A stretch of 64,000 nucleotides of DNA, taken from NCBI RefSeq assembly GCF_040115645.1, contig NC_089551.1, positions 868,001-932,000 on the forward strand, written 5' to 3'. Below, in pieces: positions 13,036 to 25,649 of the stretch. The notes beneath the pieces are model-generated. The model was given only the letters and a program-made list of their open reading frames with translations, ran no database searches and was not told where the DNA came from. The translations under genes and the position numbers were made by a program. This DNA comes from Euwallacea fornicatus (taxonomy: Eukaryota; Arthropoda; Insecta; Coleoptera; Curculionidae). Position 1 is the stretch's first letter, and each line of letters opens with the position of its first letter.

Positions 13036-16000
13036 ATCCGGCAAACAATCAACATTCACTGCCTTGCGCATGCGCACAGGTGTCGCATACCATTTTCGAG
13101 TATTTAGATTTGGGATAATCTCGGGACGTTCCACTACCCGTTCTAGTGTTGTTGTGGAAAGTTTGGAGAATCACCGTGTGTGTGTTATTAACGGTATGTC
13201 AACTGCGTGCCTACGTCACAATCTACCTCATCAGCAAATCAAAATAATGTGTTTGTAGCCATAGAAAATTTCCGTTTGTTTGTTTCCACCACTTTGAAAT
13301 ACGTGACTCACTACCAAAGATATACATCTCTTACCGGATTGACAGCAACGCCAAAGTTCCTGGAAGTGCGCATGCTCGGCGGCCGAGGCGCCTTCTCGCG
13401 GCTGTTAACGTGTATGAATGTCGATTTTTCTGTATTTGTTCTTATCAATTTAAGTGCGTTCGAACGCGGACTGCAGTGTTCGGACGGAGGCGTGTGAATG
13501 CATACTAAAGACAGTTATTACGTTTATTTTATTGTTAGGTGATTGTTAAATCAATTATCTTTGATTTAGTGAGGCACTGAGATCGGGGCTGCTTCCTAAA
13601 TTATTATTATTATATATTACTGTGTTTTATTTGGAGCAGCCCGGGTCTGACCGCTACGGTAGACCAGGAGCTCCCGGTCTAGAGTATTGTTGCGAAAACG
13701 ACTTACCAGGCGTAGTGGGGTAAGGAAAGGGGGTGGAGGGTCGCTGCTGCCACGCAGTAGCAATTTCGTCCGTGTTTTTTGCCCCACTACCGCGAACGTA
13801 AGGCAGTACGGCCTTACAGGGCGGTCCGATGTCTTGCGTCAAGACACGCCGCGTCCCTAATAGTACAAAAACAAGAATCGAGAGGGATTGGGCCCGATAT
13901 CGGGGCCCGCTCTCTGGCCTATAGGTTTATAGGGCTGGAGCGAGATGTAAAAAATTAATATTTTTGATAAAAAAAAATTGTTTGTTGGGGAGGATATTTT
14001 TTGTTAGAAAAAAATCGTTAAAAGTATAGCGGGGTCGCTATTTTTAAAAATTGTGAAAAAAATGGATATATTTATTAGATTTTTTATGTATAAAAATGAA
14101 TTTTTTAAATTATTTGTAAAGGTTTATGAAGTGTGCCAAAGTGCAAGAATGTTACCAGAGGAGAACGCGTTTTATATTAAATTTTATTTAGGAGAAAATT
14201 AATTAAAGCGAAAAGGGTACATGTATTTATTTCTGTCAAGGGGATGATTTCGATCCAAGGTACATTCGGGAATTTAAACGAAAACACACACACACAAAAG
14301 GCAACCATTCGGAACGTTTACCAGCCTAAAAGTCAACGTACCGGTCACCGAAAGACTAATTCCAGCTGTAATTTTCGCTAAGCGAAAAAATTACAACTAG
14401 AAAATACTTTTCCCACTGACCCGGTATCGCGTCTTAGTTAATCCATTTATTTCACACAATACGAAAAAAAGTCGAACCGTATTTTCTGGCCGCTGCAAAA
14501 TCTCATACGCGGAAAACCGCTCGGAGTTTAAAATTGTCGCGATTTTTAAACGCCGACCGGCCGTTTCCGTCCAGACCCCCCAAAAAGCCCGCAAACATAG
14601 GCAGAAGTTTTTATCACGGGTAGCCTCCACAGCGCAGCAACCCGCCTAAATGTCAAGAAGGTGTTTCGGGAGCGCACAGGGTGTTGCCATTGCCGCAGAA
14701 CTTTCCTATAATTGATTATTTCTGAGTATTAGAATATTGCCGGAAGAAGGAGCGAAATTTGCCAAACAAAAACATCCTGCGTGCTCCGCCAATCTGTATA
14801 AAATAAAATGTATTGGAAAGCTTAGATCCATTTTCAAGAAGATACCAAGATAGAATAGGATGCTTGTGAACTGCGGGACGAGTCACCAATACGAGTTCAT
14901 CGTTGGGACAATTTAACAAGATTGGCAACCTGACGCTAGTGTTTTGTTTTTGAAGCGAACCACGTGAGGTGTGACGAAGATCTCAAAAACTGCTGTGAGT
15001 CTTTATGCACATTGATTAGTTATGTTTCTCTTTTTAAAAAATCATGTTTTCAACATAATCGTCATCAAAAGGCGATTGGAACTGGCCTGAAATGAAATAA
15101 GCTCGTGTTAGCTTAGCCAAAACGCCGTTTGGTGACACCACTTGCAGTGACTCACTCAATTAGTCGATGTTGCCGCGTTTCCAAAAAATGTCCGCAACAT
15201 CGTCGTTTCTTAACAGAAGCTCCCTGCAGACAGACGGCTTGGTCGCGTCTCCGAGTAGTACCGCACATTCGGTGTAAGTCGCGCCTCACCCAATTCATTG
15301 AAGGAGCGACCTCTCGCCAGAGGCCGCCACTTTGATGGTTTAACGTAAAAGCGCACACGTGGTGGTGTTGTGAGTCGATGTCCAAGAGGGAGTCCACCCT
15401 TCGGGGGACTGGGAGGGAAGTAGCCTCTGCAAATTGATTCCTATCGAGACCTTTAAAGAATCTGCGGCCTCTAGATGCGGGCTTTAACAGCAACGATCGC
15501 GCCCAGTTTGGGGCGGAGCCCTCGCACAAAAGAGAACGAAGCTCAAGAAAAGCGAGAATCAATTTTAAGTAAGAGAAGAGTTGCATTTAAAGACGACTCC
15601 AGGTCATTGCGGTGGCGCGACGAAGCGGTCCGTCCGCGGGAGCCCTGGACGCTCTATTCCTAACTCGGCCCGCATCAGTCCGACCCAGTTTTGTTCAAAA
15701 ACAATCGTACGAATCTTATCAGGCTTCTCAGCCTCATCTTCAATAACGCATTGACCAAATAATAATCGAATCACGACCATTGGAGCATGCGCAAATGCGT
15801 CCGATAACGCTCAGTGTTTTAAGCTTTTTTAAATCGCAGCAATCACAATTTTGTTATTATGGGTATAATAGTGCCTAAGAACCTGTTTACGGGTAATATT
15901 GACTTTAGTTTGCGAGTAAGTTCAGTAGTTTCAGTAGCTGTAATGAAATTCGACGATCTGTTTCCTTTTCTCTGTCTCATCTATGTAAGAAATAGCAGTT

Positions 16001-17196
16001 TTCGCAGAGAATTTTACTCGCTTCGAAGCGCAAATCCACGAAGAACAAATCTGAATTTTTGCTGAGAGTTACGATTTGTCTCTCAATTGATGAATTAAGC
16101 GGAACATTCCAGCGAGGGTGCAATTGAGCCGGCAAAAGTAACACATAAGTTGTGAACGCTCATAAACATTTTCCGATGAGCGTTCGCCATAGTTTGTCCA
16201 TAGAGGAACGCTTTTTATAATTATTATCCTTATTGCTACTATTACTTATTCATCCACTATAGTTTATGCTAGTTAATCCACTGTACGCTGGAAGGAGACT
16301 GATCGTGCAAACCAGCCCGCCGTAGATTTTAGTAATTATTGCTTAGACTCGGATAGTCACCATTTTGTCATGAACACAGGACGTTTCGACCTACCGTGTC
16401 GTTTGATACAGAATTACATGGGACTGAGCTTTACCGCCAAGTATTTCAACTATCCGACGCTCTAAGAAGTAAACTACCTCAGTAATTATAATATTTCTAT
16501 AAAACATAGTTTTGTTGTTCATGTTTTACTTGGGTATCGATAAGTTAAGTTCTGGTGAATGCTATTTGTATAATCCACTTCGAGGGCAGGCGCTCTGGGC
16601 CTGCTTCATCATAGAATAATCATATTTTCCGTTTACACTAGATAATAGTTTAATGTAGTGTGCCATTGTTTCACTGGAACAGACCAAAGTTGCGCGGGTT
16701 CTAAGAGGCAGTTTTATCAACGACAACGAATCGATCGATCATTTGACCTTCACTGTTAACGCTCATTGATAAGACTGCTGGTTCCTTTATAAGTAAAAAT
16801 GTATGATAAAGATCGCCTTCCAAACTCCGATTGCTCCCGATGCGAGATCGACAGTCTGGTGAGCGAGATTTACAAAATTAAATACGAAATAGTTAAGACA
16901 CGTAACATCAGCATCTACAACACGATAATATTAGAACTTGTCTCAGGAATTTACTCAGGTTACTTTAATGAGTAAACGATATTTTAAATAAAGTTTTAGG
17001 GTTTCGTCGGGCAGACGGAAAAGCCTCGTTGTTACGCCACTGTGCCGAAGAGAGCATGTAGATGATGATGGGCTAGGGTAAATATATGTATTTAATGGTG
17101 TTTCTTAAACTTGTTTGTGTACTCTAATGATGGCATACGATTGATTTGATTTACATTTTTTGTTCAAACTCCAAGCATTTTTCTAAGTTAAATAAA
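13036..17196 (+). other. Probable long Imp 3'UTR and downstream spacer
   Basis: No coding gene is seen. AATAAA hexamers occur at 13031 (overlapping the stop codon), 14802, 16987 and 17191. Imp transcripts of other insects carry multi-kilobase 3'UTRs, so part or all of this may be transcribed; the end cannot be fixed here. It includes AT-rich tracts at 13930-14130, a short CA run at about 14285 and a hairpin at about 14363-14397. Confidence 0.4.
13705..13795. other. Stem-loop-forming segment in the Imp downstream region
   Basis: GTAGTGGGG (about 13712) pairs with CCCCACTAC (about 13782). Inside, GCTGCTGC (about 13743) can pair with GCAGTAGC after a CAC loop. The two nested stems look like a folded RNA element. 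No known ncRNA family was recognised; the 5' edge only resembles a splice-donor complement. Confidence 0.35.
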
Positions 17197-17435
17197 TAGT
17201 GTTCCCTTATCCGAGCTCTTTTGTTTCGTGCCTCGTATACGCGCGCAATTAGCCCCCCGAACGTGGTGACATAATTCTTTTGAATATTAAAAGACACGTC
17301 TAATAATATGACCACCGACCCAATTTTTCAATTAAACCCAAATTGGCGCTACCGTCTTCCGCAACTAATTTACCAGTTACCATCGGATAAAGTCTCACTC
17401 ACAGAGTGACTCCCTTACCTCGGTTGCTCGTCACG

Positions 17436-20400
17436 ATGGACGAAGAAGGAGACGTGAAAAAATACTTCGATGTTATCGATTATGTGGTGTTTGCCGCGAT
17501 GCTAATCGTATCCGCCTTTATCGGGGTGTATTTCGCATTTTTCGCGAAGGTCAAGCAAAACACCACGTCGGAGTACCTCATGGGAGGCAAAACCATGGGG
17601 ATTTTCCCCATATCCATGTCCTTAATCGCCAGGTAAGCCAACTGATTGTCAACACTAACAAATATTTATTAATACAACTTTTTTATTTACTGTAAAACAA
17701 TTCGCAGGTTTTAGCTTTAAGGGCGCCCATCAGGTCGTCCGATTTTGACGACGTGTTCTGTGCCTTTACCCAATATTTCACGTTCTGAATCTCGCTTTCG
17801 TTTTCTGCTTTTAGCCTTCAAGGGCGAAGTTTCCGGTAAATCAAGCACTATAAATTACATGTTTTTTTTCGTCCCGCCTCCGAACTCAGAGCGTCAAACT
17901 CGGAACATCACGTGGTACCGTTTCATGCATTCAGGGGACCGTCCATTGAATCGAACGACGAGGAGTTTAATGGGAGACTTTTCACGCAAGGGAGCTGTAT
18001 AACTAAACGTTCCCGTTGAACTCCCTTAATTAACAGATTCGTTTAGACTGTCCCTCTGGACGTATGAAACGGGCCTTACTTTGAGTACAGGTCTCCCTCT
18101 CCGCCACTTCAATACGGTGTGATTTAGCTGAAGACGTAGATTGAGCCTCTGCGTCCAATGCATCCCACTTCGAAGGAATCAGATATTCTTGTCGAATCTG
18201 TAAAGCAGCAAAACTCAATGTCTCTTTCTGGAAGTACATAAGAAGATTTTTGTTGGGTACTATCCATACCACTATAATTGACTAATTATTAACCTCGAAC
18301 CAGCTTTTTAGATTTTTGCAGAGATGCACGGTGGAAGCGGTGGAGAAAACCTTTCCAGCACTTTAAAACTACTGGAGGTATTTTCTTCACTACCCACCGC
18401 TTTTAACTAACGCACCCTCATTTCTTGCTTAGCCCTCAGTTCCCTGGAGGTAATGACGCACTCCTCACTTTTACCCCTCATTGAACGTCTCAACAAACTG
18501 GCGCCGTCCAAAGGTTCGTCACTGCTGGAATTCTCGTCATCCATCAGGCCCGAAGTTGTCTTTAAACTTTCCTTAAACTGAAGGGGAAATATGAAAAGAC
18601 GTCGAGTAAACTCATTGCGGCTCGGTACCGTCGTTAATGAGTCGTTTTTTGCAAGTGCAGAGCGCTGCAGCTGGTGAGTGACCCGAAGAACTTTGGTTCT
18701 AAGTACTACCTTATCGGCCTCATTGGTCAAACTGTCGATACAGTCTTTCATTGCAGCGAGAATCGATTCTATTGGGACGCGAGACTCGGAAATTTGAACT
18801 TTTCTGGATTTGCAATTAGCGAGAATGTCAGATAATAAATATAATCTGGAACATATTATTTATGTTAATCCGCAGACTTGACAGATTCCCTCTCCAGATA
18901 ACGCACCTTGCCAATTTACTAACAGGATTAGTAGATGCATTATTGAAGGAATCTACTAGAATTTCCAAAGAGTCGTTAATGGCAGTGGTACGATTCAAAC
19001 AAAACACCATTCCTTGGGCAATGGAGCTCTTGGACAATGTCAAGTTTCTGATTATCTCTATTAAACGTTGACGCTGGTTATCTACAACAAAAAACATTAA
19101 AAGATCTCCTTAGCAGCTCTAAATCCAGATCACTTTACCGGACAAAGTCCTGTTGTTATCATCCTTGTCGCGAATGAGCTTGTCAGGCATTCCAGCTTGG
19201 TAATTTGGGGCCACGGGAGGCAACCAAATGGAACCCCCTTTGAACATCCTGCATAGAAAAAAAAATCACAACGTTGATTGGAAGTTACTGTTTGAAAATC
19301 TTGCCTGAAAGGTTCCATTTTCCATGACCTTACAGGGTCGCCTTGGAGGATGCTGAACAACTTCCACCTGAAAATTTCCCCAGCAGGTTAACACCAAAGT
19401 CATCTGTTATCCAACTGGAATTGGTCACTACAAACCTATAGTACAAATGAGTGGCTGACTTGTTGTCGAACAGGAACGAGTAGTCAGGATTCTGGATTTC
19501 CCTATTCATGATCGTGGCCTCGAACAACGGGCCTTCATTAACCACGAACTCCACCATTCTGTTGATCAAAACTAACGCCTTTTTGTTAAGTGGTATTGTG
19601 ACCTTTACAGTGGCATTTAAGAGAATTTCGTTGATATCTACAAGAGAGATGTATTAACGAAGTCCCAATTTAAAATTATATCTAAACACCTCCGGAGACC
19701 TTCGAGCTACTATACACAGCATTAAACGGGAGCCCGCTTGGTGGGGGCGGCAAATAGAGTCCCAGGAGCTCCTGAGGAACATATATGGGATGGGCGGGTA
19801 TGTCTATGGACTTCCCCCAGCCCACGCGCATGTTACTGCGACACCTCATCCCGTTTAGGGCGCGCTCAGCGTCGCGTCTATTCATAAACGCTACGAAACC
19901 GCAATTTGTGCTTGATTTTTTTGACTTTGCCTCTCCTGCAACAATAAGCTTTGTAGTCAAAGTATGGGAAATCCGTAAAACAACCTCTGTGCCACATAAT
20001 TTTGACGCTAGCCAAGGGCCCGAAGGCCCCGAACTCTTCCATCAAGTCCGTCTCGGTTACGTTGGTGGAGAGATTAGCGAGAAATAGATTGGTGGATTTC
20101 GGGTCGCCCCCGTCGAAATAGCTCACCGCCGGCTCTGTCATGGAGACTTCGTCCTAGCCACAACTCTAAAAAATGTATTACAAGAAAGTTCCATGCGTAC
20201 CTTAAGCCTTTGGCAAGTATCTCGCTGTGAATGGCGCAGCGTAAGCTCCTCTTTCAACAACTCAAGGTTTGACTTCTTTCTTGTCCCGTCCTTTTTGGAA
20301 ATGTCCAGTTTTACAATTTTTGCGCATTCAATGGCTCGCTGTATTGCCTGGTTGTTGGCAATGAGCGGGGTTGGCTTGTACACTCGGTTTTCCAGGGCGG

Positions 20401-23051
20401 TTGTCCTGGAGGAGAGGTTTTTCTCTCCATAAAGGATGCCAGACTTGACGAAGGTCTTGCTGGTAGCGGGCACGTCTTGGAAGACTCGGATAAAGTCCTC
20501 GAAGACATACGCAGTGTCTTCCAGCTCTTTTCTGAGTTTCTTCTCGTGGTCTCGCTTGGATTTGGACATCGCGATGCGATTGCGATTTAATGTAGTTTCT
20601 GAGGGAGGAGTTTAGGGAGGAAATATTCTATTTATAGTTTTATTTAGCAAGATGTATATTCGAGTGAAATCGCACTGTTAGACTGTACGACTGCTAGAAA
20701 AAACTTGAAAAATCGGGAAAATTATTGGTAGTTAATATTCAAATTCAAAAACGAAGAATCCCGGAAAATTTTTTTGGCAGATGACAGATTTGATTTGACA
20801 TTTGACAAATTGAAAAGTATATAGCGCTAGCAGTACTCCTAGCCGACACTGAGTGGATGGTAAATGATAAATATTTCGTATCCAACGTAAAGTATTTGTA
20901 CTAAATTTGAGAAAAATTTTGATTTTCAATTATTTCTTAAACTAACTAAATCCCGAACATTCTCAATACTCCAGAACTTTCAAAATATTTTCAGCTATAT
21001 TTCTGGTATAAGTCTCCTGGGTCTCCCCGCTGAAATGTATACTTACGGGACCCAATTCTGGATGACTCTAGTCCCAGAAATATTCGTCGCCGCGGTGATG
21101 GCTTACGCGATCCTCCCCGTGTTCTACAACTTACAAATAACCTCCACGTACGAAGTAAGTAAGAATTGGTGACTTCCCAAACATGGTGCCTTACGACCAA
21201 TTAAGTCTCCTTTTTAAGTACCTTCACTTGAGATTCAACAACACCGTTCGTCTTCTGGGAACCACCTTATTCCTCACCAAGATGCTACTCTATATCCCTT
21301 TAGTTATCTATGTGCCTGCGCTGGCTTTCAGTCAAGGTAAAGATTTAAAAACATGCTATAACTTAATTAACTATTTTATTTGCAGTTACAGGTATAAATT
21401 TACATCTAGTGACCCCCGTAGTCTGCGTGGTTTGCATTTTCTACACTACTTTGGTAGGTATATGACCACCGGCCAAGTTTAAATGTTCGGCCCCCTAACA
21501 TCCTCAATTGAGGAATGTATTTCGTTTTGTCCTCTTTTGGAGAGAATTTAGTACAAATTGAGCCACAATGATGTATATTTAGGGCGGCCTAAAAGCAGTT
21601 GTCTGGACCGACACCATTCAAACTATTATAATGTTCGGGGCTCTGGTGATCACAGTGATCGTCGGCACCATCAAAGTGGGAGGAGTGCAGGAAGTCTGGC
21701 AAAGGAACCAGCAGGGAGAGAGAATCGAGTTTTTTAAGTAAAAGGTCAATTATAGCCATTCAAAGCTTTGGGCAATGAACATCATTTTAGTATGAACACG
21801 GACCCAACCATCCGCCACTCCTTCTGGACAGTGACGATAGGCAACTTCTTCTACTGGCTGGCCTCGTGTTCCATAAACCAAGCGATGGTTCAGAGATGTT
21901 TGGCTATGCCCACGCTAAAGTCTGCCCGCATGTGAGCTCATATTTTCTCTGTGTGTCTCGTTCTTTTTCACACAGTTCTCCACCGCAGAACCATAGGGAT
22001 CCTGCTGGTGGGGCTCTGGGTACTAGTTTCTATGTGCTGCTACATGGGCCTGGTCATCTACGCCTTCTACCACAAGTGCGATCCTGTCACCAGAGGCCGG
22101 ATCCACAAATCTGACCAACTCCTGCCTTATTTCATTATGGATACTGTGGGGGACATTCCCGGTCTGCCGGGGATGTTTGTCAGTGGGGTGTTTAGTGCCG
22201 CCCTGAGGTGAGCTGTTCTTCTTGGAGACTAGAAGCGAGAAACGAGAAATTGATGGTGTTTTAGCTCGATGTCCACCGGGCTAAACTCAATGACCGGCGT
22301 GATATTTGAGGATTTGATCAAGCCGAGGCTGAAAAGGACGATGTCCGAGGCGCACGCTAGCCTTCTCATGAAGATAATAGTGGTATTAATAGGGATCATC
22401 TGCGTGGGGCTCGTTTTTGTGGTGGAGAAGTTGGGGACTTTAATTCAGGCGGCCGGTAGCATTGGAGCGATAACAGCGGGGCCTCTTTTGGGAGTATTTT
22501 CTCTCGGAATGTTTTTCCCTGGGGCTACTTCAGAGGTATTTGCACCTTATCGATGTTGCGATTGAATAAAAATGTAATTTTCAGGGCGCCCTAGTTGGTG
22601 GTTTCTTAAGTGGCGCTCTGATAACGTGGATCTCGGTAGGTTCTCAGGCTCAAATCGGTCATGGACGGATACGGTTCCCGCAAAAGCCCATTTCAGTGGA
22701 AGGGTGCAGTGCCGATTGGGTCGCGGAATATTTGAGTATCACATTATCATCTAAAGCAAGCGCCAAGCCGGTTGAACTTCCTTTTGTCCTATATAGAATA
22801 TCCTACATGTATTATACGCCCATTGGTAGCATCATCGCAATTCTTATTGGTTTGGTCGTGAGTTATTGCATGGGTACGTTTTTTTTATATGAGTACGAAG
22901 TAGGAGAATATTTGCTGATTTTGCAGGGCATAACAGGAATAAAGAAGTTAATGAAGAGGCCATTTCTCCCATGGTGCAGAAGTTCTTAAACAGGTCCAAG
23001 CCTGGCGAAAGTAATATTGATCTCAAGGCCATTTCCACTGATCTTAGATAA
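17436..23051 (+). CDS. SLC5-family sodium-coupled solute transporter (monocarboxylate/multivitamin type)
   Basis: A plasma-membrane Na+/solute symporter. Ten coding exons join in phase: 17436-17632, 20995-21154, 21219-21336, 21386-21453, 21583-21737, 21791-21931, 21989-22207, 22265-22535, 22585-22873, 22927-23051, for about 580 residues, the usual SLC5 length. Evidence is the N-terminal FDVIDYVVFAAMLIVS membrane helix, the TSEYLMGGKTMG loop, SMSLIASYISGISLLGLPAE, VWTDTIQTIIMFGAL, and GLNSMTGVIFEDLIKP, all typical of the SLC5A5/6/8/12 branch. The substrate cannot be told. The acceptor at 21989 was chosen over a nearer CAG at 21975 because only it keeps frame. An AATAAA lies 27 nt after the stop (23078). 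The first intron (3.36 kb) contains an antisense gene. Confidence 0.88.
18030..20569 (-). CDS. U2SURP: Short U2SURP/SR140-like spliceosomal protein, nested antisense gene
   Basis: U2SURP is a U2 snRNP-associated RNA-binding factor. Minus-strand exons read in phase: 20201-20569, 19985-20153, 19690-19935, 19436-19637, 19305-19367, 19139-19248, 18907-19081, 18629-18845, 18416-18577 and 18030-18227 (the last two joins are uncertain), about 636 residues. Domain order matches the family: N-terminal KKSNLELLKEELTLR block, RRM (STNLFLANLSTNVTETDL; RNP1 CGFVAFMNRRDAERAL), HPIYVP linker, SURP/SWAP domain (LINRMVEFVVNEGP), a CID-like domain, a DGASLL repeat-like piece and SKWDALDAEAQ. The long acidic/RS-rich C-terminus of typical orthologues (about 900-1,000 residues) is not found. 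The intron 19249-19304 has a GC donor. The whole gene lies inside an intron of the SLC5 gene. It may be the only U2SURP or a derived paralogue. Confidence 0.75.
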
Positions 23052-23077
23052 GGTTTGTGGAGTTGTTGTTATGTTGC

Positions 23078-23083
23078 AATAAA
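23078..23083 (+). terminator. Polyadenylation signal of the SLC5 gene
   Basis: AATAAA 27 nt after the stop codon and about 280 nt before the Dbp80 start; the only strong hexamer in this short spacer. Confidence 0.6.
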
Positions 23084-23366
23084 TATTTAAACATGGGACA
23101 TGCAAATTTTACTGTCGATTATGACTACCTCATAGCGTTTCAGTGCGGTGACAACGTCCTTAATGCGACGTTGCCACATATCTACCTTTATTACAAGATA
23201 AAACAGAGGCTAAATAAATGTCAAAATAATCAGCTATCAATTGTCGTTTTCCATATTTTACACATGGTGGCTGTTATGTTATTCGATTGTAATCTATTTA
23301 GAATTCGAAATTATAACGAATTATAACAAATTTATCCAAAAGAAACGGACACTAGAAACGAGAGAA

Positions 23367-25179
23367 ATGGCTCAAAAAATAGATTGGGCTAAGTATGTAG
23401 CTCAAGCTGAAACAAAAGTACGTTTACCCCGGCCTTCAACAAATTTTAACCTCGGCCTTAAAAGAATCTTTGCAACTAAATTGTTTTCTCATTTTGCCAG
23501 CTTTCTGATGTCAGTTTAAGCAAAAAACCTCCTGCTGAGCCTGAAGAAGACGTACCTGAAGATGTCAATGCAGCCGAAGCAAGCCTCTTGACTAAAATAA
23601 TCAGAAAAGGTCTCGTCGAAAGCAAAACCGATATAGAAATCCAAAGGAAGGACCCTAAATCCCCTCTATTTTCCGTTAAGAGTTTCGATGCCTTAAACCT
23701 GTAAGTGCTTAAGTGTGTGTGTGTTTAGTTTAAATTAAATAGCACCATATAACTACAGCAAACCAAACCTGTTGAAAGGAGTTTATGACATGGGGTTTAA
23801 TTCTCCTTCAAAAATACAGGAAGCTGCTCTCCCAGCTCTATTGGCGGACCCGCCCCAAAATTTAATCGCTCAAGCCCAGTCAGGAACTGGCAAAACTGCA
23901 GCTTTTGTACTGGCCATGTTGAGCCGAGTTGATCCAAATCAACACTATCCCCAGGTAAAAACTAAAGGAAAGACGTAAAAACCAATAAGGTGTATAAATT
24001 TGCGCATTTAGGTTGTTTGTCTTTCTCCAACATATGAACTTGCAGTGCAGACCGGTGAAGTTGCGGCTCACATGTCTAAATATTACCCTGAAATTGAACT
24101 GATATTTGCAGTTAGAGGGGAAGAATGTAAGGTTCCTTTGGTACTACAACTGAAATGTGTTTGGATGGTAGTTTTTAGTGGTCAGAGGCACTGTATTAAC
24201 TCAACATATTATCATTGGAACCCCAGGCAAAGTGCTAGACTGGGCCCTAAAATTCAAAGCACTTGATATAAAAAAAATTAAAGTGTTTGTATTGGATGAG
24301 GCAGATGTTATGATTTCCCAACAAGGTCACCAAGACCAGTGCATTCGCATCCATAAGTAAGTTTAAAAATCTAAATTATATCACTCTCAATAATTTTCTT
24401 CCAGACAGCTTAATCACTCCTCTTGTCAAATGATGTTTTTCTCTGCAACCTACACACAAGAAGTAATAGATTTTGCAGAGCATATAGTTAGTAATCCTAT
24501 CATAATTAGGCTCAAAAGGGAAGAAGAGAGCTTAGATAACATAGACCAATATTATGTGCGCTGTGACACTCCCGAGGCTAAATATAATGCTCTTACGAAT
24601 ATTTATGGGACTATTGGAATAGGGCAGGCAATAATATTTTGCCATGTAAGTTTTAGTAGACAATGGGATTTGAGTTTCTGAGCATTTATTTAGACCAGAA
24701 AAACAGCTTCCTGGTTAGCAGCTAAAATGAGTCAAGACAAACATGCAGTTGCAGTTTTGCATGGTGAACTAACTGTGGAACAGCGCATAAGCGTTTTAGA
24801 TCGATTTAGAGAGGCAAAAGAAAAAGTACTGATCACTACCAATGTCCTTTCTAGAGGCAAGTTAAATCTTTCTTTCGGCGTTATTGTTTCGTGTGATTTA
24901 CTTGAGGTTATTAAGACTATTTTTACAGGAATTGATGTAGAACAAGTTACCATAGTGGTCAATTTTGATTTGCCAGTTTTTAACGGTGAAGCCGACTGCG
25001 AGACGTACCTTCATCGAATCGGTCGGACGGGCCGATTTGGCAAGAAGGGCCTTGCAATTAACTTAATTGATTCAGAAAATTCAATGAGAATATTGAAAGA
25101 TATAGAAGAACATTTTGGGAAGAAAATTCGGTTTTTAAACGCGGAAGACTGCGAGGAAATAGAAAAAATCGGTCAATAG
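23367..25179 (+). CDS. Dbp80: DEAD-box RNA helicase Dbp80/DDX19 (mRNA export)
   Basis: An ATP-dependent RNA helicase that acts at the cytoplasmic face of nuclear pores to release exported mRNPs. Eight exons: 23367-23417, 23501-23700, 23759-23954, 24012-24126, 24179-24356, 24405-24645, 24694-24856, 24929-25179; 464 residues against about 480 in vertebrate DDX19. Motifs seen: Q-motif region GFNSPSKIQ, motif I AQSGTGKT (123-130), GTPGK (201-205), DEAD (227-230), SAT (260-262), NVLSRGIDVEQV, and motif VI HRIGRTGRFGKKG (410-422). The N-terminus SPLFSVKSFDALNLKPNLL is the DDX19 signature. The intron 24857-24928 uses a GC donor (AGAG|GCAAGT). AATAAA at 25292 is the likely poly(A) signal. Confidence 0.93.
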
Positions 25180-25291
25180 GTTGTTAGTTGGTTGCATGTT
25201 TGAAGTATTTTAAGGATAATTTTCATTAGGGGAAAATTATATTGTTAATAATACTTACATTATTTCTTTAATTGATTTTCCGATGTCAGAA

Positions 25292-25297
25292 AATAAA
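25292..25297 (+). terminator. Polyadenylation signal of Dbp80
   Basis: AATAAA about 115 nt after the Dbp80 stop codon. Confidence 0.5.
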
Positions 25298-25649
25298 TCT
25301 TCAAATCTCTTATTTTAGCAAAGAATGCTTGTTAATTTTTTTAAAAGTTATTTCCTATATTGATTTTAAAGTTATTTGACCATTTTATATCATATTTAGT
25401 GAGCTTCAGACATTAATAATTGTATTCTTTACGCAACACTTGAAGTGTAATTTTCTTAATAAAATAAAAAAGCAAAAAAAATCGACGTTTTACTCCAATA
25501 TATCCTAAACCATAAAAGATAAACATATACAATTGTATATAAAAAAAAGGTTTATAATTATGATTAGAATGCAATAGGCTAATCAAAAATAGGATGTGCC
25601 ACCAAAAATGTATCTTGAAAGCCACTTTTTTGAACGACCCTGTAAGAAC

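Noticed and set aside
13700..13722. U1 snRNA 5' end (ACTTACC.GGCGTAG)
   Set aside because: The match covers about 18 nt and no later U1 stem or Sm site follows; the string is also what an antisense splice donor would look like.
21971..21988. SLC5 exon start at the first CAG (21975)
   Set aside because: It shifts the frame; the acceptor at 21988/21989 gives the conserved helix.
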